Made by a program: the position numbers and the translations under genes. A DNA stretch of 9,102 nucleotides from Bacteroidota bacterium (GTDB lineage: Bacteria > Bacteroidota > Bacteroidia > Chitinophagales > LD1), in the NCBI GenBank assembly GCA_018267355.1, contig JAFDYP010000451.1:1-9102 (forward strand), read 5' to 3'. The first letter of the stretch is position 1. Each line of letters starts with the position of its first letter. Positions 1 through 4,826 of the stretch are shown piece after piece. The notes beneath the pieces are model-generated. The model did not search any database, had not been told where the DNA came from, and saw only the letters and a list, made by a program, of their open reading frames with translations.

Positions 1-22
1 AAATAATAATAATTTGTCTGGT

Positions 23-45
23 GGATAAACGATTTGCATTTATCC
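23..45. repeat. Short inverted repeat in the leader of the YhhN-family gene
   Basis: GGATAAA (23-29) and TTTATCC (39-45) are perfect 7-base inverted arms around a 9-base loop. The element lies 43 bases before the likely ATG at 89. It could be a small hairpin in the 5' leader, a protein-binding site, or the tail of a terminator belonging to something left of the window. There is no T-run after either arm, so an intrinsic terminator is not well supported. An imperfect TAATTTG box at 10-16 precedes it, but the matching -33 region would fall outside the window. Confidence 0.35.
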
Positions 46-88
46 GGAAAATGTGTTGCTTTATCCTCCCATAGCCGGCCATTATTAC

Positions 89-778
89 ATGAATATCACA
101 GCTGCATTATATCTTCTCACCGGACTGGCAGATGTCTGCGCAGAGTACATGCACCTGCGTGACGTCACGCACATCACCCGGCCGCTGCTCATGCCGCTGC
201 TGCTGGCCTGCTACCTCTCCGCCACTGGCCTGCGCCTCACCGCGAGGGACAGGCTCATGGCCGGGGCCATCGCCTTCTCATGGGTGGGAGATGTAGTCCT
301 CATGAGTGCAGGGGGGCGGGAGCTTTGGTTTCTGGGCGGGCTGGTAGCCTTCCTTATCGCGCATCTCTTTTATATCGCCGCTTTCACACAGGTGGCAGAC
401 AGGCAGGTACAGCCTGTACTGCGGCGGCACATCTGGCTGGCCCTGCCGCTGGCTGCATACTTAGCCGGGCTTTTGAGCGTTCTGGTACCGGCGGTAGATG
501 CTCACATGCGGCCTCCTATAGCCATCTATGGCCTCGTGATCGGTACCATGGTCCTGTTTAGTATCAATAGGTATAAACGGGTGATTGACAGGAGCTTTGC
601 ACTGGTTTTGAGCGGTGCGGTACTCTTTATGCTCTCTGATTCATTGATCGCGGTCAATAAATTTCTCTGCCATGGCGACCTCCCGCTGTCAGGAGTATGG
701 ATCATGCTCCTCTATATACTAGGGCAGTATTGTATCTCACAGGGCATGATCAGGAACGATAAGGCCGTTTTAACGTAA
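89..778 (+). CDS. YhhN/TMEM86-family integral membrane protein (lysoplasmalogenase-like)
   Basis: The product is about 229 residues, almost entirely hydrophobic segments split by short charged loops, consistent with roughly eight membrane helices. Family-type motifs are visible (numbering from the ATG at 89): ITRPLLMPLL near residues 29-38, FSWVGDVVLM near 63-72, GLVAFLIAHLFYIAAF near 84-99, and LFMLSDSLIAVNKF near 179-192, followed by a last helix with YILGQY. These match the YhhN family, whose animal member TMEM86B hydrolyses the vinyl-ether bond of lysoplasmalogens. Whether this bacterial protein has that substrate is inference. A GTG in frame at 53 would add 12 residues. I prefer the ATG at 89, because the family normally starts just before the first helix and the extra residues look like leader sequence. 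The gene stands alone, 83 bases before the next likely start. Family assignment is fairly sure, activity is not. Confidence 0.85.
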   Translation: MNITAALYLLTGLADVCAEYMHLRDVTHITRPLLMPLLLACYLSATGLRLTARDRLMAGAIAFSWVGDVVLMSAGGRELWFLGGLVAFLIAHLFYIAAFTQVADRQVQPVLRRHIWLALPLAAYLAGLLSVLVPAVDAHMRPPIAIYGLVIGTMVLFSINRYKRVIDRSFALVLSGAVLFMLSDSLIAVNKFLCHGDLPLSGVWIMLLYILGQYCISQGMIRNDKAVLT

Positions 779-794
779 AACTGTAACACAAGTA

Positions 795-824
795 TTGCAT
801 AACACAATGACAAATTGTATTTTG
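795..824 (+). promoter_or_regulatory. Possible Bacteroidetes-type promoter of the alpha/beta hydrolase gene
   Basis: TTG at 795-797 and TATTTTG at 818-824 are separated by 20 bases. This resembles the Bacteroidetes arrangement of a TTG/TTTG -33 box and a TAnnTTTG -7 box, but the -7 box is one base short of consensus. If it is used, transcription would begin near 829-832. That would place the ATG at 829 at or before the mRNA start and favour the ATG at 862. Confidence 0.35.
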
Positions 825-861
825 TCTGATGGCTCCGGCCTCAAAAACTGAAGAAGAAAGA

Positions 862-1806
862 ATGATCTCTACCAAGAACAAGAACTTTGCAAAAATAGAA
901 GACTACTTTGACTACATGGCCGAGACCCTCGGCTATCCGCCATACCATCATCACTTTAGCTCAGAGACCATCCTGTCAGATGGGCTCAAACTGCACGTAG
1001 ATGTCTATGAGCACGACAAGAAGGCCCCTACGGTGGTCTTTGTGCCCGGCACAGCCATCTATGCACTCTGCTACGCTGAGATGATGTACAAGCTGGGCGA
1101 GGCCGGCTACAATGTGATAGGCCTGGACCCGCGCGGGCATGGTCAGAGCGAGGGCCCACGGGGCGACTACACCATCCCTGAGCTAATCCGGGATGTAGAG
1201 GCAGCTATCGACTTCGCACACAAGAGGTTCGGCCGCAAGGTGAGCCTCATGGGCAGCTCTCAGGGAGGTATCATCTCTCTCTACATGGCCGCCAAGGATG
1301 CCCGCATAGACTCCGTGATCTGCCAGAACTTTGCCGACCTGACCGGTGATGAGACCACCAAGCTGACCCGCCATCCTGTCCTCTTCAAATATATGCGCAT
1401 GCTCATCAGCAATAGTAAGGCCAGTGAGCTGATACCCAATGCGATGATCCCGATGTCAGCCTACATAGACATAGAGAGTATCCAGGTGCGCTACTTTGGC
1501 AATCTCAGGCAGTTTATAGAAAATGACCCGCTGGCGCTGAAGAATATCTCTATCCGCGCCCTCCAGAGCCTCGGCCAGACTGCTATGGACCGGCCTATGG
1601 AGAAGATCACGATCCCGGTCATGGTCTTTCAGGGAGATGCAGATACCATCTTCTCAGTGGGTTATACCAAAAAATTATATGATAAACTAACATGCCAAAA
1701 GAAGATGACAGTCTTTCGCGGTATGTCACACGCCCTGATGAGCGAAAATGTGGACGAGATACTGCCTGATATACTGGACTGGCTGCGCCAGATCTACCCC
1801 CGCTAG
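862..1806 (+). CDS. Serine alpha/beta hydrolase (Hydrolase_4 / monoglyceride-lipase-like)
   Basis: The product is a single-domain alpha/beta hydrolase of about 314 residues without signal peptide or membrane segment, so probably cytoplasmic. Numbering from the ATG at 862: an oxyanion-region loop FVPGT (near 60-64), the DPRGHGQSEG loop (near 89-98), the nucleophile elbow GSSQG with Ser133, the acid in QGDADTIF (probably Asp261), and the histidine in GMSHAL (His290). The complete Ser-Asp-His triad suggests an active esterase, lipase or related hydrolase. The DxRGHGxSxG loop and general layout resemble the monoacylglycerol lipase/S33 group, but the substrate cannot be named. A segment of about 100 residues between the elbow and the Asp forms the lid/cap. 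An in-frame ATG at 829 would add 11 residues (MAPASKTEEER). I prefer 862, because it is preceded by a purine-rich GAAGAAGAAAGA stretch and a candidate promoter lies right over 829. Confidence 0.85.
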   Translation: MISTKNKNFAKIEDYFDYMAETLGYPPYHHHFSSETILSDGLKLHVDVYEHDKKAPTVVFVPGTAIYALCYAEMMYKLGEAGYNVIGLDPRGHGQSEGPRGDYTIPELIRDVEAAIDFAHKRFGRKVSLMGSSQGGIISLYMAAKDARIDSVICQNFADLTGDETTKLTRHPVLFKYMRMLISNSKASELIPNAMIPMSAYIDIESIQVRYFGNLRQFIENDPLALKNISIRALQSLGQTAMDRPMEKITIPVMVFQGDADTIFSVGYTKKLYDKLTCQKKMTVFRGMSHALMSENVDEILPDILDWLRQIYPR

Positions 1807-1857
1807 GGCATAGTTTTTGCTACAGACCTTGTAAAGAATCCCGGCTCCCTCCGACAT

Positions 1858-1888
1858 AAATGCGTACCACCGCGAGGCTGGCGCATTT
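1858..1888 (+). terminator. Hairpin with GCGA tetraloop downstream of the hydrolase gene (possible terminator)
   Basis: AAATGCG (1858-1864) pairs with CGCATTT (1882-1888). Inside this, CCA (1867-1869) pairs with TGG (1879-1881), and CC pairs with GG around a GCGA loop at 1872-1875. That gives 12 base pairs interrupted by a TA bulge on one side and a C bulge on the other. It begins 52 bases after the hydrolase stop codon. Only ATTTTA follows, so the T-run is weak. It may be a terminator, a mRNA 3'-end stabiliser, or a small structured element. A GNRA loop is typical of stable RNA hairpins. Confidence 0.4.
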
Positions 1889-1949
1889 AGCAGATTTTAT
1901 GACAAAACCATTAAACTTTTTCTTCGTATCGATCGTTTTATAATCTATA

Positions 1950-1982
1950 TTGCCCCACGGTCGGATTATTTTCCTATTTTTG
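1950..1982 (+). promoter_or_regulatory. Bacteroidetes-type promoter of the sigma factor gene
   Basis: TATTTTTG at 1975-1982 matches the Bacteroidetes -7 consensus TAnnTTTG exactly. A TTG at 1950-1952, 22 bases before it, can serve as the -33 element, and the region further upstream (about 1895-1949) is AT-rich. Transcription would start near 1988, leaving a leader of about 50 bases before the ATG at 2040. The leader has no Shine-Dalgarno sequence, which is normal in this phylum. It contains a short palindrome TTTGATCAAA (2010-2019) of unknown meaning. Confidence 0.6.
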
Positions 1983-2039
1983 CAGGCTATTTGACCGGAC
2001 CTGCGCATTTTTGATCAAATAAAGCAAGTACATCCATAA

Positions 2040-2909
2040 ATGAGACAACTCAAGATATCCAAGTCCATCACGAACCGCGAAAGCCAATCCATAGAGAAAT
2101 ATCTCCAGGAGATAGGCAAGGAGGACCTCCTGACACCGGAGGAGGAGGTGGATCTGGCCCGTCGTATCCGTCAGGGCGACCAGCTCGCGCTGGAGAAACT
2201 GACCCGCGCTAACCTCCGCTTCGTAGTATCAGTAGCCAAGCAATACCAGAATAACTCTCTCTCACTGAATGACCTGATCAATGAGGGCAACCTAGGTCTG
2301 GTAAAGGCCGCACAGAAATTTGACGAGACGAGGGGCTTCAAGTTCATATCCTACGCCGTATGGTGGATCCGTCAGAGCATCATCCAGGCGCTGGCCGAGC
2401 ACAGCCGTCTGGTGCGCCTCCCGCTGAATAAGGTAGGCTCCCTGACCAAGATCAATAAGGCATTCTCCGACCTCGAGCAGAAGTACCAGCGTGAGCCGAC
2501 TCCAGAGGAGCTGGCAGAGATGCTGGAGATACCAGTAGAGGAGGTAGAGGCTACCCTCGGTATATCAGCACGCCACGTATCTATGGATGCGCCTTTCACA
2601 GAGGGCGAGAGCAATGCACTGATAGACGTACTGAATAACCCGAATGCGGAAAAGACCGACCTCGGCCTCGAGTACAAGGAGTCTCTGCAGATGGAGACTG
2701 ACCGTATCCTGGCCACCCTCACAGACCGAGAGCGCGAGGTGATCAAGCTCTTCTTCGGTATCGGCGTAGAGCACCCTATGACCCTAGAGGACATCGGTGA
2801 GAGCCTCGGCATCACCCGCGAGCGTATCCGCCAGATCAAGGACAAGGCCATCACCAAGCTCCGCACCCAGAGCCGCAGCAAAGCCCTCAAAGCCTACCTC
2901 GGACAATAA
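2040..2909 (+). CDS. rpoD: Primary (housekeeping) RNA polymerase sigma factor, RpoD/SigA family, short Bacteroidetes type
   Basis: This 289-residue protein directs RNA polymerase to housekeeping promoters. Region 1.2 covers about residues 15-50 ([20 protein letters not shown]). Region 2 covers about 53-125, with [20 protein letters not shown] for core binding and [16 protein letters not shown] for -10 recognition and melting. Region 3 covers about 130-205, including a finger-like [10 protein letters not shown]. Region 4 covers about 220-285, with the helix-turn-helix [20 protein letters not shown] near 248-267 for the -33/-35 box. The long acidic region 1.1 of proteobacterial RpoD is absent, as in the Bacteroidetes primary sigma factor, whose usual length is close to this. 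The ATG at 2040 is the natural start, as the usual N-terminal MRQLKIS follows it. The gene appears monocistronic, with its own promoter upstream and a strong hairpin downstream. It may transcribe itself, since its promoter matches its expected specificity. Confidence 0.97.
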   Translation: MRQLKISKSITNRESQSIEKYLQEIGKEDLLTPEEEVDLARRIRQGDQLALEKLTRANLRFVVSVAKQYQNNSLSLNDLINEGNLGLVKAAQKFDETRGFKFISYAVWWIRQSIIQALAEHSRLVRLPLNKVGSLTKINKAFSDLEQKYQREPTPEELAEMLEIPVEEVEATLGISARHVSMDAPFTEGESNALIDVLNNPNAEKTDLGLEYKESLQMETDRILATLTDREREVIKLFFGIGVEHPMTLEDIGESLGITRERIRQIKDKAITKLRTQSRSKALKAYLGQ

Positions 2910-2934
2910 TAGATCACAACATCATTATTATATC

Positions 2935-2958
2935 AAAAGCCTCCACCCGGAGGCTTTT
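2935..2958. terminator. Bidirectional intrinsic terminator between rpoD and the acetyltransferase gene
   Basis: AAAAGCCTCC (2935-2944) and GGAGGCTTTT (2949-2958) form a perfect 10-bp stem with a 4-base loop (ACCC). A-runs on the left arm and T-runs on the right arm mean that it reads as a terminator in both directions. It begins 25 bases after the rpoD stop codon and lies 69 bases beyond the end of the convergent minus-strand gene, so it probably ends both transcripts. Confidence 0.85.
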
Positions 2959-3027
2959 GTACTTTATAGCATGTCTTTGTATTAGGACCTCTTCGGGGAG
3001 TTCCGGGGCCTCGGAATGCAGGAGCGA

Positions 3028-3591
3028 CTATTTAGCTACTAATCCCTTCCTCACTTTCTTCCAGTCCTCCTTTAGCAGTCCATACAGATTGAGGTCATGC
3101 AGTTTATGGGTGGCAAGGCTTCGTGCCGCCTTGCGCATTACACCCTCATGTACATAGCCCATCTTCTTCTGCGTAGCATTGGAGGCGACGTTGTCCGTAT
3201 TTACAGTCGAATTGAGCCGCCTCAGTTTGAGCGTATCAAATGCAAAATCATTGATCGCGATCTTGGCCTCCGTGATATAGCCCTGCCGCCAGTATTTCTT
3301 ATTGATCCATGACCCCGTAGTAGCCGTACCGGCAAAGACATTTACCGCCTCTAGTCCCATGATGCCTATGAGCTTCTTCTCACTCTTCAGCTCTATCGCA
3401 AAGGCATAGCTTGTCTTACCCCAGTTCTTTAGTGACTTATTGATATAAGCCAAACCGTCAGATGGGGCGTATGGGTACGGCACATTTGCAGTCCTTTTCG
3501 CCACATCATACTCCCCTACACCTTCCACTATATCACTACAGTCGCTCTTGCGCAGCTTTCTCAGTATCAGTCTTTCCGTTTCCAGTCTCAT
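3028..3591 (-). CDS. GNAT-family N-acetyltransferase (RimJ/RimL-like, Acetyltransf_3)
   Basis: This 187-residue cytoplasmic protein should transfer an acetyl group from acetyl-CoA to an amine. It begins MRLETERLILRKLRKSD, the usual first strand of this subfamily, where Arg/Leu-rich ETERLxLR is typical. The acetyl-CoA-binding motif A is WINKKYWRQGYITEA near residues 95-109. The later strand and helix NVASNATQKKMGYVHEGVMR lie near 134-153, and a C-terminal DLNLYGLLKEDW completes the fold. Length and order match ribosomal-protein N-acetyltransferase relatives, but the substrate cannot be predicted and many relatives act on other amines. The ATG at 3591 is well placed by the conserved N-terminus. 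The gene lies downstream of the porP/sprF-like gene on the same strand, but a strong terminator ends only 16 bases before its ATG, so its own promoter is not obvious. It converges on rpoD. Confidence 0.9.
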   Translation of the reverse strand: MRLETERLILRKLRKSDCSDIVEGVGEYDVAKRTANVPYPYAPSDGLAYINKSLKNWGKTSYAFAIELKSEKKLIGIMGLEAVNVFAGTATTGSWINKKYWRQGYITEAKIAINDFAFDTLKLRRLNSTVNTDNVASNATQKKMGYVHEGVMRKAARSLATHKLHDLNLYGLLKEDWKKVRKGLVAK

Positions 3592-3607
3592 ATTTCATGT
3601 ATTAAAA

Positions 3608-3627
3608 AAAGCCCCATCAGGGGCTTT
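3608..3627 (-). terminator. Intrinsic terminator of the porP/sprF-like gene
   Basis: AAAGCCCC (3608-3615) and GGGGCTTT (3620-3627) form a perfect 8-bp stem with a 4-base loop. Read on the minus strand, the stem runs into seven Ts (3604-3610), the classical layout of a Rho-independent terminator. It lies 48 bases beyond the porP/sprF-like stop codon and 16 bases before the acetyltransferase ATG. Confidence 0.85.
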
Positions 3628-3642
3628 AAAAAGTATTTGTAT

Positions 3643-3677
3643 GTCTCTTATCTCAAGTCTATCGTCTCTGGTCTCTT
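3643..3677 (-). repeat. Five tandem degenerate heptamers at the porP/sprF-like stop codon
   Basis: Read on the minus strand, the units are AAGAGAC, CAGAGAC, GATAGAC, TTGAGAT and AAGAGAC, each exactly 7 bases with no spacer. On the plus strand the consensus is GTCTCTN. The first unit shares two bases with the TAA stop codon (3676-3678), so the array fills the start of the 3' untranslated region between the stop codon and the terminator. The first and last units are identical. No other array of this motif was noticed in the window. Confidence 0.75.
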
Positions 3678-4773
3678 AGAACTTCGGACAGAAGATCGTA
3701 GCCGGCCTGCGCTTGGCAAAGCAGCCTACATAAGAAGCTGCCAGCTCAAATGCTCCCTGAGACTGTGACCCCTTCACCAGTTGGGATACGTTGATGTCAT
3801 ATGCAGCTGAGAAAGTGATATGGTTCCATTCTACACCTGCATTCAGTATCACTGCCTCAGAGTTGAGACGTGCATCATGCCAGGCTGCGGCGTGATCACC
3901 ACCTACCAGGCGATACATAGCTCCTACCTTGAAGTTGCTACCCTCGCGCTCACGCTCGTCAAAGACGATACGCAGGTCCATACCCATATCCAGCTCATGG
4001 CTCACACCTTGATTCATGTAGATGAATTTAGGCTGTCCATCAAAACGTCCTTTGATAGGGAAACGATAGCCGCCATGTACGGTAAACTTCATCGGCAGGC
4101 GTACACTGTTGTCCCCCAGAAATGACTCATTAGGCCTATTCAGGTGGTCAGCTGCTACACCTATATAGCCACTGGCGCGTGCCCTGCGGCCAAAGCGTCC
4201 TGTGTACATCAGGCCCACTGACACATCCCAGAAAAGGAAGTTGTTATTTACGATATACTCATTGCTTGGCTTCAGCGGATTGAAGACGCCATTATCATTC
4301 TGATCACCAAACTGGAGATTGGCCGTATTGATAGAGCGCTGCCACATAGCAGAGGTAAAGCCCAGGGAGATAAAGTGCTCATTGCGCCTGTCCAGAGATT
4401 TGTGATAGGCTATAGAGAGGCCGAAGCGGTTAGTCTGAAATTGTGACTGGCCAGCAGCATCATTCAGGAAGTATGCACCAAAGCCAAAAGCGTCACCCCT
4501 CATGAAACCCTTATTGGTACGGAAGTCTACAGAAGCACTAGGCGTACGAAACATAGGCACTGCCTCACTGCTCAATACTGAACCCCACTGGCCGCGAAAA
4601 ATAGCGGTGAACCGATAGTTGCAATCAAAGGCGCCTGTCATAGCCGGATTGAGCAACATAGGGGCAGCATAAAACTGAGAGAAGTGCGGGTCTGTAGCTC
4701 CGCCAGAGCTCTGGGCTGTGGCTGACATGGAAACAGTGAAACAAACTACTAAGGAGTAGAGGAGTTTCTTCAT
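3676..4773 (-). CDS. PorP/SprF-family T9SS outer-membrane protein
   Basis: The product is about 365 residues, starting with a signal peptide (MKKLLYSLVVCFTVSMSATA, probable cleavage near Ala20). Directly after comes the family hallmark DPHFSQFYAAPMLLNPAMTG (residues 28-47). The rest is alternating beta-strand sequence rich in aromatic and glycine residues, ending in CPKF with the terminal Phe common in outer-membrane barrels. PorP/SprF proteins sit in the outer membrane and work with the type IX secretion system. SprF is needed for secretion of the gliding adhesin SprB in Flavobacterium johnsoniae. Here the gene follows a SprB-like gene with a type B sorting domain by 53 bases, so it is probably that protein's dedicated partner (inference). 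An ATG at 4797 would add 8 residues (MLAQKTPL) in front of a standard signal peptide, so 4773 is preferred. No convincing promoter was found in the short gap, which supports cotranscription. Confidence 0.92.
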   Translation of the reverse strand: MKKLLYSLVVCFTVSMSATAQSSGGATDPHFSQFYAAPMLLNPAMTGAFDCNYRFTAIFRGQWGSVLSSEAVPMFRTPSASVDFRTNKGFMRGDAFGFGAYFLNDAAGQSQFQTNRFGLSIAYHKSLDRRNEHFISLGFTSAMWQRSINTANLQFGDQNDNGVFNPLKPSNEYIVNNNFLFWDVSVGLMYTGRFGRRARASGYIGVAADHLNRPNESFLGDNSVRLPMKFTVHGGYRFPIKGRFDGQPKFIYMNQGVSHELDMGMDLRIVFDEREREGSNFKVGAMYRLVGGDHAAAWHDARLNSEAVILNAGVEWNHITFSAAYDINVSQLVKGSQSQGAFELAASYVGCFAKRRPATIFCPKF

Positions 4774-4826
4774 GAGTGGCGTCTTTTGTGCTAACATACA
4801 AAAAATAGATTTAAATACTCCAATTT

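Noticed and set aside
1..15. AAT trinucleotide run at the left edge
   Set aside because: Only about four short units in AT-rich intergenic sequence; too short to call a meaningful repeat.
280..561. 93-codon plus-strand frame inside the YhhN-family gene
   Set aside because: Out-of-frame overlap with a gene that shows clear family motifs along its whole length.
1939..1944. TATAAT resembling an E. coli-type -10 box upstream of rpoD
   Set aside because: Bacteroidetes RNA polymerase uses TAnnTTTG boxes, and an exact one lies 31 bases downstream; the TATAAT sits in a general AT-rich tract.
1820..2008. 62-codon minus-strand frame in the hydrolase-rpoD gap
   Set aside because: It overlaps the tetraloop hairpin and the rpoD promoter, has no recognisable motif, and its start has no support.
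2372..2890. Open reading frame of 172 codons on the minus strand
   Set aside because: It lies fully inside rpoD in antisense, is dominated by Ser and Arg, and shows no domain pattern; it is a shadow of the sigma factor gene.
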